Notes: generated from the letters alone by a model not told the origin. A stretch of DNA of 6,629 nucleotides from Acidobacteriaceae bacterium (GCA_030042915.1 JASHYS010000138.1:1-6629), one strand, 5' to 3'; shown: positions 1 through 6,122, counted from the first letter of the stretch. Made by a program: numbers and translations.

Positions 1-1728
1 AACTACACCACCGACAACAATACGTTCACGGGAGGCTATCCGCTGATCTTTGACCCGACGAATACTGCTCCCGCGTGGTACGACATCAACTCTTATGACC
101 AGATCGGCAATGCTTTCGCCAGCTTCCTGCTGGGCGACGTCTACAACGCCGAGACCAACAATCCCGATAACGAGTACGGCCGGCGCAAGGTGTTCTCGTG
201 GTACGCAAGCGACGACTTCCGCGTGAATCAGCGTCTCACGCTCAATTTGAGCCTGCGCTGGGATTTCAACAATCCCTACCATGAGAAGTACGGGCACTGG
301 TCGAACTTTGTGCTGAACGCTCTGAACCCGGTCACCGGCGAGATGGGCGAGTATCAATACCTGACCAACGGCAGCCAGACGTTCGAAACGCGCCAGGACT
401 ACTTCAACTACTCGCCGCACGTCGGAGTTGCCTACAAGATCACCGACAAGACGGTTGCCCGCGCAAATTTCGGCGTGTTCTTTACACCGCTGAACATGAA
501 CACCTGGGGCGGCGTTCCCTATCAGCAGGACGGCGACGAGGGCTTCCATCCCGTCACGCAGGAGGGCGGCTTTGAGTGGGACGGCGGATACAATCCAACT
601 TCAAGCGAGGTGAAGACGCCGCAATATACGCAGGCCGACGTGGTCAGCGTCGATCCGCGCTCGCTGACGCCGGGCAATGTGCAGGAGTATAGCGTAGGCG
701 TGCAAAGGCAGCTGGAAAAGGTGAGCGTGCTCGACGTGAACTGGATCCAGAGCCACAGCTACCACCTGCAGAGCGGATTCTTCCAGACCAACCAGCCGAC
801 GTTTGCCAATTACCAGAACTACGTTACGACGGGGAAGTTTCCCTCGACGTACAACGGCTACTGGGGCGGCGCCGGTCCCGGTTGGGAGGGCCTGACACCC
901 TACCCGCAGGCTGAAGCCGGCTACGGGCCGCTGCTTTCAGTGGGTGTGCCGCTGGGCAACGCCGATTACAGGAGCCTGCAGTTCACCATCACGCGGCGCG
1001 CTGCGCACGGGCTCTCGCTCATGGGCAGCTACAACTGGTCGCGCACGCATGGCGACATCGACTCCGACTTCCAGGAGCAGTGGTGGACCGGCTCGCTGCA
1101 GAATATCTACGACCTGAAGGACGAAGCCAAGGACATCTCAGACTTCGACGAGACTCACATCGTGAAGGGCTACATCATCTACAACCTTCCCTTCGGGCGC
1201 GGCAAATGGCTGGCGTCGAACGACAGCGCGCTGGCCGATGCCTTTATTGGCGGCTGGAGCCTGGACGGCGACTTCCACTACAACACCGGCACGCCGATCT
1301 CGGTGCATTCAACCAACTACTACCTTGGATTCAACTCGGTCTACGCCAACCTGGTGTCTGGCTGCAAGCTGACGACGGGCACGCGTGAGCTCTTCAAGGC
1401 CTTCCTGAACACCAGTTGCTTCCAGAACCCGAACCCCGGCGCCTATGGAGGAGCCGCACCAGAGCTCGGCAACGGCGGCAACTTCCAATCGCAGGTGCGC
1501 AATCCTGGCCTTGCGACCGAAGACCTGGGCTTGCACAAGAACGTGATGTTTGGCCCGGGTGAACACCCCTACGACCTCACTTTCCGCATCGAATTCTTCA
1601 ACGTGTTTAATCGCGACGCACTCGGTGGTCCCGACACTAACATGGCTGATGGCACCTTTGGCCAGATCATCAGCTACGGCGGGGTCGGCGGGCGCGTGGG
1701 TCAATTCGGCGCGCGGTTTACATTCTAG
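1..1728 (+). CDS. TonB-dependent receptor-like (Oar-like) outer-membrane protein, C-terminal part, 5' end outside window
   Basis: The frame is open from base 1, so this is the last 575 residues of a longer protein; the GTG at 190 is an internal Val codon, not a start. What is seen: alternating beta-strand segments rich in aromatic residues and Asn/Gly, including SWYASDDFRVNQRLTLNLSL (residues 66-85), which matches the usual '[20 protein letters not shown]' strand of Oar-like barrels. Later strands follow, such as YNWSRTHGD and TFRIEFFNVFNRDAL, and the chain ends in GARFTF with a terminal Phe, the outer-membrane beta-barrel insertion signal. Known of the family: large acidobacterial Oar-like proteins have an N-terminal carboxypeptidase-regulatory-like domain, a plug and a barrel; the first two would lie upstream. 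Inferred role: outer-membrane uptake or binding of oligosaccharides released by the GH16 enzymes encoded just downstream. The stop is TAG at 1726-1728. Substrate is not readable from the sequence, and a structural or adhesive role is possible. Confidence 0.88.
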   Translation, partial: NYTTDNNTFTGGYPLIFDPTNTAPAWYDINSYDQIGNAFASFLLGDVYNAETNNPDNEYGRRKVFSWYASDDFRVNQRLTLNLSLRWDFNNPYHEKYGHWSNFVLNALNPVTGEMGEYQYLTNGSQTFETRQDYFNYSPHVGVAYKITDKTVARANFGVFFTPLNMNTWGGVPYQQDGDEGFHPVTQEGGFEWDGGYNPTSSEVKTPQYTQADVVSVDPRSLTPGNVQEYSVGVQRQLEKVSVLDVNWIQSHSYHLQSGFFQTNQPTFANYQNYVTTGKFPSTYNGYWGGAGPGWEGLTPYPQAEAGYGPLLSVGVPLGNADYRSLQFTITRRAAHGLSLMGSYNWSRTHGDIDSDFQEQWWTGSLQNIYDLKDEAKDISDFDETHIVKGYIIYNLPFGRGKWLASNDSALADAFIGGWSLDGDFHYNTGTPISVHSTNYYLGFNSVYANLVSGCKLTTGTRELFKAFLNTSCFQNPNPGAYGGAAPELGNGGNFQSQVRNPGLATEDLGLHKNVMFGPGEHPYDLTFRIEFFNVFNRDALGGPDTNMADGTFGQIISYGGVGGRVGQFGARFTF

Positions 1729-1742
1729 AGAGAGCAGATTTC

Positions 1743-1769
1743 CCGGGCGGCTGAGCTTCGGCCGCCCGG
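1743..1769 (+). terminator. GC-rich hairpin between the TonB-dependent receptor and the first GH16 gene
   Basis: The arms CCGGGCGGC (1743-1751) and GCCGCCCGG (1761-1769) are perfect complements. The stem can extend inward through T1752-G1760, G1753-C1759 and A1754-T1758. No T-tract follows, so it is not a classic intrinsic terminator. It may attenuate read-through, or protect the 3' end of the receptor message while allowing separate levels of the downstream enzyme. It lies 14 bases after the receptor stop and 34 before the next start. Confidence 0.45.
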
Positions 1770-1787
1770 TGGAATCGACGCTTCTTG

Positions 1788-1794
1788 AAGGGGA
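1788..1794 (+). promoter_or_regulatory. Ribosome binding site of the GH16 lipoprotein gene
   Basis: AAGGGGA lies nine bases before the ATG at 1804, a usable Shine-Dalgarno distance. It supports 1804 as the start and rules against the TTG at 1785, which opens another frame. Confidence 0.6.
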
Positions 1795-1803
1795 ATTGCC
1801 GGT

Positions 1804-2934
1804 ATGCGGGAATTGCTCGAGTTCCGGGGCCGCTACGTTCTGGGTCTCGTGGTTCTTTTCATGGGCGGCTGCGGCAGCGGCGGCGGGTCAACATCAACCG
1901 TGACCACCACGCAAGCTTCCGCTCCAACCATCAATACAACGGCTGCGCTGAATGGCGCGGTCATCGTGAATCTGGCCTCGGCAACGTCGGGCGCAACCAT
2001 CTACTACACGGTCGATGGCTCTACGCCGACCACTTCGTCGCCAATCTACGAGGCGCCTTTCCTGGTGGCTTCGAACCTCACCGTCAATGCCATGGCCACA
2101 GCATCGGGCGACTCAAACAGCTCAGTGACGAGCCAGGCATTTTCAGCGATTATTCCGTCGGGCACGTTGGTGTGGAGCGACGAGTTCAACAATACAACCG
2201 GAAGTAACGCCGAGCCCAACCCGGCGACATGGACTTATGACACGGGAGCAGGCGGCTGGGGTAACGAGGAGCTTGAGGATTACTGCGGTTGGAATTCCTC
2301 GGTCTCGCCATGCACAACTTCAGCACCCAACGTGTACGTGGGCACGGATGGCTATCTGCACATCATGGCCGAGCAACCGTCGGCAGGTGTGTTTACGTCG
2401 GCGCGAATCAAGAGCGAGGGGCTCTTCAGCTTTCAGTATGGACGCATTGAATTCAGTGCAGAGGTGCCTGAGGCGCAGGGTTTCTGGCCGGCGGCGTGGC
2501 TGCTGGGCAATAACATTGCTACCGCCGACTGGCCCGCGTGCGGCGAGATGGACGTTCTGGAACGCATTGACGCAGCCGGCACGCCCGATTGGAACGAGGG
2601 CTCGATTCACGGCACCGGATTTACCGGCGGTAATCTGGGCACGGTTTACGACTTTCCATCCGGACAGACCGCTGCGGGGTGGCACGCCTACGGAATGATC
2701 TGGAGCAAAGGCAGCGTTTCCTATTACGTCGACAACCCTGCTGCGCCCTACGTCACCTACACGCCTGCAAGCCTGAGCGGTCTGGGCGGAGCCGTGTGGC
2801 CGTTCGACTCCGGCCAGTCCAACTTCATCATCATCAACCTGGCCGTGGGCGGCGACTGGCCGGGATCGCCCAACAGCAGCACTCCATTTCCTGCGGAGAT
2901 GCTGGTGGATTACGTGCGCATTTACACGAATTGA
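1804..2934 (+). CDS. GH16 beta-glucanase lipoprotein with CHB_HEX_C-like N-terminal module
   Basis: This 376-residue protein is predicted to hydrolyse internal beta-glucan linkages (laminarinase/lichenase type) from a lipid anchor on the cell envelope. Residues 1-23 form a lipoprotein signal (hydrophobic VLGLVVLF, then M-G-G-C with C23 as the lipidated residue). A Gly/Ser/Thr linker follows. Residues about 38-113 match the CHB_HEX_C-type module (key stretch IYYTVDGSTPTTSSPIY, 67-82), a non-catalytic beta-sandwich. The GH16 domain runs from about 119 to the end (LVWSDEFN start, LVDYVRIY finish). The catalytic motif is complete: E248 nucleophile, D250 assisting, E253 acid/base in GEMDVLE, with the extra residue (ExDxxE) of the laminarinase-like branch. 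C161 and C170 may form a disulfide in a loop. It follows the TonB-dependent receptor by 75 bases with a good RBS, so co-transcription is plausible. The Met at -3 of the lipobox and two Glu in the n-region are slightly unusual. Exact glucan linkage is unknown. Confidence 0.92.
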   Translation: MRELLEFRGRYVLGLVVLFMGGCGSGGGSTSTVTTTQASAPTINTTAALNGAVIVNLASATSGATIYYTVDGSTPTTSSPIYEAPFLVASNLTVNAMATASGDSNSSVTSQAFSAIIPSGTLVWSDEFNNTTGSNAEPNPATWTYDTGAGGWGNEELEDYCGWNSSVSPCTTSAPNVYVGTDGYLHIMAEQPSAGVFTSARIKSEGLFSFQYGRIEFSAEVPEAQGFWPAAWLLGNNIATADWPACGEMDVLERIDAAGTPDWNEGSIHGTGFTGGNLGTVYDFPSGQTAAGWHAYGMIWSKGSVSYYVDNPAAPYVTYTPASLSGLGGAVWPFDSGQSNFIIINLAVGGDWPGSPNSSTPFPAEMLVDYVRIYTN

Positions 2935-2951
2935 ATGGTTGCACGAATTGA
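2925..2951 (+). repeat. Short direct repeat over the stop codon of the GH16 lipoprotein gene
   Basis: CACGAATTGA occurs at 2925-2934 and again at 2942-2951, a 17-base period. The first copy contains the TGA stop; the second copy would give a similar Thr-Asn-stop or Ala-Arg-Ile reading depending on frame. It is most simply a small local duplication at the end of the gene. Confidence 0.5.
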
Positions 2952-3014
2952 GCCCCAGTTTTTTGGAAGGCTCGGAGCAGAGCACGATTTTTCTTTGAGC
3001 GATTGGTTCCGAGT

Positions 3015-3034
3015 GAGCAGCGGCAAAGCTGCTC
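3015..3034 (+). promoter_or_regulatory. Leader hairpin upstream of the secreted GH16 gene
   Basis: GAGCAGC (3015-3021) and GCTGCTC (3028-3034) form a perfect 7-bp stem with a six-base loop, extendable by T3014-G3035 and G3013-C3036. It ends about 17 bases before the Shine-Dalgarno of the next gene. It could act as an mRNA processing or stability element between the two GH16 genes. It lacks a following T-run, so I do not call it a terminator. Confidence 0.35.
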
Positions 3035-3051
3035 GCAGTCGGAGGAACAAA

Positions 3052-3055
3052 AGGA
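3052..3055 (+). promoter_or_regulatory. Ribosome binding site that decides the start of the secreted GH16 gene
   Basis: AGGA with five bases to the ATG at 3061, in the purine-rich context GGAGGAACAAAAGGAACGGA (3041-3060). The in-frame ATG at 2935 has only the end of the preceding gene before it and would put 42 charged, non-signal residues ahead of an obvious signal peptide, so 3061 is preferred. Confidence 0.6.
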
Positions 3056-3060
3056 ACGGA

Positions 3061-3951
3061 ATGATACCCCGATTGCAGAGCCGGGCCCTGAGCGTAACGG
3101 CACTCCTGATCCTGATTCCGGCAATTGCCGCGGCCGGTTCGGGCCGCAAGAACGCGCAGAATGGCGATTCGGCGGGCAAGGGCGGCATTCTCGTCTGGAG
3201 CGATGAATTCAACGGTGGAAATGGAAGCCGTCCTGACCCCGCCAAGTGGGATGTGGTCAACAACGGCTCAGGCTATGGGAATAGAGAGCTCGAATACTAC
3301 ACCGATCGCCCGGCAAACGTACACGAACAGAACGGCAAGCTGGTGATTACCGCGCGGCGGGAAGCTTATGTGGGGCGCGACGGCGTGTCGCAGCCGTACA
3401 CTTCGGCGCGCATCGAATCGCGCGGCCGCTTCGAGCTGAAGTACGGGCGCATCGAAGCGCGCATCAAGCTGCCCAAAGGCCAAGGAATCTGGCCTGCATT
3501 CTGGATGCTGGGCAACGACTACGACCGCATCGGCTGGCCCGACTGCGGCGAGATCGATGTCATGGAGAACGTGGGCTTCGAGCCCTCGAAGGTACACGGC
3601 AGCCTTCACGGGCCCGGCTACTCGGGAGGCAGCCCTTTGAGCGGGGTCTACACACTGCCCAACGACGCGCGCTTCAGCGACAGTTTTCACGTTTTTGCCA
3701 TCGAGTGGGAGCCGCGCATTATCCGCTTTTATGTCGACGGCATCCTATATGAGACGCGGACGGCCGATGATGTTCCCGCGGGTCATCGCTGGGTGTTCGA
3801 TCATCCTTTCTATATAGTGCTTAACGTGGCTGTGGGCGGATATTGGCCGGGCAATCCCGACGCCACCACGCCATTTCCGGTGAGCATGCTGGTGGATTAC
3901 CTTCGCGTTTATCGGCTGAGCGACGAGCGCGCCGAGAAGGTCAAGCCCTGA
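3061..3951 (+). CDS. Secreted GH16 beta-glucanase (laminarinase/lichenase-like)
   Basis: This is a 296-residue endo-acting beta-glucan hydrolase with a Sec signal peptide and a single domain. Residues 1-25 are the signal (basic start MIPRLQSR, hydrophobic core, A-A-A before G26 as a signal peptidase I site); there is no lipobox, so it should be periplasmic or secreted. The GH16 domain spans about 43-285, from LVWSDEFNGG to LVDYLRVYRL. The catalytic motif in WPDCGEIDVMEN is complete: E164 nucleophile, D166, E169 acid/base, in the ExDxxE spacing. Cleft aromatics are present in IWPAFWML (143-150), HGPGYSGG (183-190) and WVFDHPF (244-250). Length is normal for a one-domain bacterial GH16. An in-frame ATG at 2935, directly after the previous stop, would give 338 residues but hides the signal peptide, so 3061 is chosen. 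The 126-base gap to the lipoprotein gene suggests one transcript. The pairing suggests division of labour: one tethered enzyme, one free. Linkage specificity is not readable. Confidence 0.93.
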   Translation: MIPRLQSRALSVTALLILIPAIAAAGSGRKNAQNGDSAGKGGILVWSDEFNGGNGSRPDPAKWDVVNNGSGYGNRELEYYTDRPANVHEQNGKLVITARREAYVGRDGVSQPYTSARIESRGRFELKYGRIEARIKLPKGQGIWPAFWMLGNDYDRIGWPDCGEIDVMENVGFEPSKVHGSLHGPGYSGGSPLSGVYTLPNDARFSDSFHVFAIEWEPRIIRFYVDGILYETRTADDVPAGHRWVFDHPFYIVLNVAVGGYWPGNPDATTPFPVSMLVDYLRVYRLSDERAEKVKP

Positions 3952-4003
3952 CGAACCAGCGCGTTCAAGACTCCCGCAACTTACTGAAATGATTGCCGAT
4001 TCC

Positions 4004-4043
4004 GCTTCGCGAGCCGGCGGGCGCGGCCCTTGCGGCGCGAAGC
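4004..4043 (+). terminator. Inverted repeat downstream of the secreted GH16 gene, possible terminator
   Basis: GCTTCGCG (4004-4011) and CGCGAAGC (4036-4043) are perfect complements around a 24-base GC-rich loop that itself holds a small stem GGGC-GCG-GCCC (4019-4029). The first T-rich bases (CCTTTCTTC) come only about 13 bases later. It lies 52 bases after the stop at 3951 and may end the receptor-GH16-GH16 transcript, but the spacing to the T-run makes this uncertain. Confidence 0.4.
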
Positions 4044-4079
4044 ACCGCTAGATCCGCCTTTCTTCGCGCCTTTCAAAAA

Positions 4080-4088
4080 TGCTATGAT
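4080..4088 (+). promoter_or_regulatory. Extended -10 promoter candidate for the membrane sensor-regulator gene
   Basis: TGcTATGAT: the hexamer TATGAT (4083-4088) differs from TATAAT at one base and is preceded by the TGn extension. It stands in a locally A/T-rich patch within a GC-rich sequence. No good -35 box is seen at 16-18 bases upstream, as is usual for extended -10 promoters. Transcription would start near 4095, giving a leader of about 108 bases. Sigma preferences of the host are unknown. Confidence 0.4.
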
Positions 4089-4117
4089 TCCACCTTGTAA
4101 AAACCCCAAGGCGAAAA

Positions 4118-4148
4118 CCGGCAGCCGCAGATTTGGCCTTACTGCCGG
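4118..4148. promoter_or_regulatory. Dyad in the leader of the sensor-regulator gene, possible operator
   Basis: CCGGCAG (4118-4124) and CTGCCGG (4142-4148) are a perfect 7-base inverted repeat with a 17-base spacer, about 30 bases downstream of the promoter candidate. Similar half-sites AAACCGGC (4115-4121, within AAAACCGGC) and AAACCGGT (4153-4160) flank it. This could be a binding site for autoregulation or for the LacI-type regulator, or an mRNA hairpin. No copy was noticed in front of the other genes. Confidence 0.3.
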
Positions 4149-4202
4149 CTCAAACCGGTCGTGTGATCGTCGCGTTTTGCCGGGATGGTGCGGTAGACGA
4201 GA

Positions 4203-6014
4203 ATGCAACGTGGCGCATCGTTCGAAGGTGTTGAGAACTCCGAGTGGACTGCGCCTGTCGAGCCGCAACCAAGCTCAGCCCCCAGTGACAAGTTTCGCGA
4301 AGAACGTGAGGAGCTTGAGCGCGTCCTGAGCCATCCTGAAATCAGCCGCTCCACCAGCCTGGTGCGCTTTCTCTCGTTCATCTGCAACAAGTACTTCGAA
4401 GGCCAGACCGACGACATTCGCGAGTATTCCATTGCGGTAGAGGCGCTGGGCCGCAAGGAATCCAGCTTCGATTCTCACTTCGATCCCATCGTCCGCGTGA
4501 CCGCGCGGTCGCTGCGCAAAAAGCTGAGAGAACTCTACCAGACCGATTGGCGCGACCATCCGCTGCAGATTGTGCTTCCGCTGGGACACTACGTTCCAGA
4601 GTTTGTGCGTCCGGGCGCCGGCGATGCGCAGAGCGTAGCCGACGACGCTGCTCTCGACGCCGCTGAGAATGACAATTCGGCGCCAGGGGCTGCTCAGGAT
4701 CCGGCTCAACAAGATGCTGGAACATCGTCGAAGCAGTTGGACGCCCGTCGCGGCACCATCCTGAAGTTGGCCGCCGGCCTGGTGGTGGTGGCTGGAGTAT
4801 TTTTTGCGGGGTATTTCTGGGGCACGCATACCCGCCGGCCCGAGTCGCCTCAAACGCAAGCGTTCAAATGGGGCGATCCCGTGTGGAGCGACGAATTCGA
4901 CGGCGCCGCACAGCGGCTTCCCGATCCTTCCAAGTGGACCTACGACACCGGCAGCCACGACGAGGTGGGGAACCAGGGGTGGGGGAACCGGGAAGTTGAA
5001 ACCTACTGCTCGCCGCACGGGGCCAATCCTGCGGGCTGCGATCCCCACCGGCCCAATGCCTTTCTCGACGGTGACGGCCACCTTGTTCTACGCGCCGAGC
5101 GCAACCCTGACGGCACCTGGACGTCGGCCCGCATCACGACCCGGGGACTGAAGGATTTCCAGTACGGGCGCATCGAAGCGCGCATGAGGCTGCCTGTGGG
5201 TACCGGTCTGTGGCCCGCCTTCTGGATGCTGGGGTCGAACTACCTCACGACTGAATGGCCCGCCTCCGGCTCGGTCACAATCGTGGAGAATGTTTCTCTC
5301 ACACAGCGCTCCAATGGGCTGGGACCCAACGTGATTCGCTCCACGCTCCACGGCCCTCACTACTCCGGAGGCAATGGCCCGTGGCACGACTATAAGCTGC
5401 CCAATGGCGGCCGTGTCGATGACGGGGATTTCCATACCTACGGCATCATCTGGTCGCCGGACATGATGCAGTTCTACGTTGACGATCCGGCGAACATCTT
5501 CTTCGTGGAGGATGCGAGCGACCTGCCGGAAGGCGGCGAGTGGGTGTTCGATCATCCCTTCTTCCTGGTGCTGAATCTGGCCGTGGGCGGCGAATGGCCG
5601 GGCAGCCCTGACGCAACCACACCAAGTCCGGCTGAAATCCTGGTGGATTACGTGCGGGAATACAAGATTCCTACGGTTCCCGCGCCTTCCATTCAGTGGC
5701 AGCCTGTGCAGGTGGCCGCCGGATCTTCGGTGGCGAGTGTCATTACCTTGCATGCGCAAGATTACTCAGGGAGGGTTCATCTGGCATGTTCAGTTGAGCC
5801 GGCTACAGCAGCCTGCGCGCTGGCCACTTCGGTGGTTGATTTATCGAGTACGCTCTCGCAGGACGACAGCCTGACCATCTCAACCAACCTGTTCACGGAC
5901 AAGGGACGCGTAGTGGCGCCAGCCGGCCGTTATAAGCTGACCATCACCGCCACCACCATCAGCGGAGACCACTCGCAATTGACCGTGCCCTTCGAAGTGA
6001 ATGGGAGTGAATGA
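4203..6014 (+). CDS. Membrane-spanning winged-helix transcriptional regulator fused to a catalytically degenerate GH16 sensor domain
   Basis: This 603-residue protein has four parts. Residues about 29-135 resemble the winged-helix DNA-binding domain found at the N terminus of many acidobacterial membrane regulators (key stretch DPIVRVTARSLRKKLRELY, 94-112, as likely recognition helix; IVLPLGHYVPEF, 123-134, as wing). An acidic Ala/Asp/Gln linker runs to 180. A transmembrane helix follows (about 186-206) with R182/R183 on the cytoplasmic side. A GH16 domain covers about 222-488, from PVWSDEFDG to LVDYVREYK. An Ig-like domain with C529/C538 covers about 493-600. The GH16 fold is well kept (LWPAFWML, HGPHYSGG, WVFDHPFF), but the catalytic strand reads WPASGSVTIVEN: nucleophile Glu is S357, assisting Asp is T359, only acid/base E362 remains. 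Retaining hydrolysis is not expected. Inferred role: binds beta-glucan in the periplasm and controls transcription, as ToxR/CadC-type one-component regulators do. An in-frame TAG at 4194-4196 and no other nearby start codon fix ATG 4203, although its Shine-Dalgarno is weak. Confidence 0.9.
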   Translation: MQRGASFEGVENSEWTAPVEPQPSSAPSDKFREEREELERVLSHPEISRSTSLVRFLSFICNKYFEGQTDDIREYSIAVEALGRKESSFDSHFDPIVRVTARSLRKKLRELYQTDWRDHPLQIVLPLGHYVPEFVRPGAGDAQSVADDAALDAAENDNSAPGAAQDPAQQDAGTSSKQLDARRGTILKLAAGLVVVAGVFFAGYFWGTHTRRPESPQTQAFKWGDPVWSDEFDGAAQRLPDPSKWTYDTGSHDEVGNQGWGNREVETYCSPHGANPAGCDPHRPNAFLDGDGHLVLRAERNPDGTWTSARITTRGLKDFQYGRIEARMRLPVGTGLWPAFWMLGSNYLTTEWPASGSVTIVENVSLTQRSNGLGPNVIRSTLHGPHYSGGNGPWHDYKLPNGGRVDDGDFHTYGIIWSPDMMQFYVDDPANIFFVEDASDLPEGGEWVFDHPFFLVLNLAVGGEWPGSPDATTPSPAEILVDYVREYKIPTVPAPSIQWQPVQVAAGSSVASVITLHAQDYSGRVHLACSVEPATAACALATSVVDLSSTLSQDDSLTISTNLFTDKGRVVAPAGRYKLTITATTISGDHSQLTVPFEVNGSE

Positions 6015-6039
6015 CCCAGCTACCGCCTGATTGACGTGC

Positions 6040-6063
6040 TGCGGGGTCCTTCGGGGCCCGGCA
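6040..6063. terminator. UUCG-capped hairpin between convergent genes
   Basis: GGGTCC (6044-6049) pairs with GGGCCC (6054-6059) around a TTCG loop closed by C-G, an exceptionally stable tetraloop. The stem continues past one G-G mismatch with TGC/GCA (6040-6042 with 6061-6063). It lies 25 bases after the sensor stop and 59 bases after the LacI-type stop on the other strand, a typical place for a shared terminator. There is no T-run on either side, so termination would be non-classical. Confidence 0.45.
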
Positions 6064-6122
6064 CACTTCGCGAACAACTGAGCCACGATTTCGCCGACTC
6101 TGCCGGTTTGACAATGGACTGG

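Noticed and set aside
190..192. GTG at 190 as the start of the TonB-dependent protein
   Set aside because: The frame is open and beta-barrel-like back to base 1; it is an internal Val codon.
2320..2985. Minus-strand open frame of 221 codons opposite the GH16 lipoprotein gene
   Set aside because: Same antisense pattern; the plus strand carries a complete catalytic domain.
2970..2996. Possible intrinsic terminator (GCTC/GAGC stem followed by TTTTTCTTT) after the GH16 lipoprotein gene
   Set aside because: Only a 4-bp stem and four bases before the T-run; too weak to call.
2935..3060. In-frame 42-residue N-terminal extension of the secreted GH16 gene from the ATG at 2935
   Set aside because: It starts right after the previous stop without its own Shine-Dalgarno, is charged and would bury a clear signal peptide; the ATG at 3061 has an RBS.
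4275..5081. Long open frame on the minus strand (268 codons) opposite the sensor gene
   Set aside because: It lies wholly opposite a frame with recognisable domains, has no family features, and such antisense frames are expected in GC-rich DNA.
5271..5288. The sensor gene as a decaying pseudogene of a GH16 enzyme
   Set aside because: The frame is intact over 603 codons, the rest of the fold is conserved and only the catalytic positions are changed, which fits retained function as a binder.
5088..5759. Minus-strand open frame of 223 codons opposite the sensor GH16 domain
   Set aside because: Rich in Arg, His and Pro, typical of an antisense shadow; no recognisable domain or RBS.
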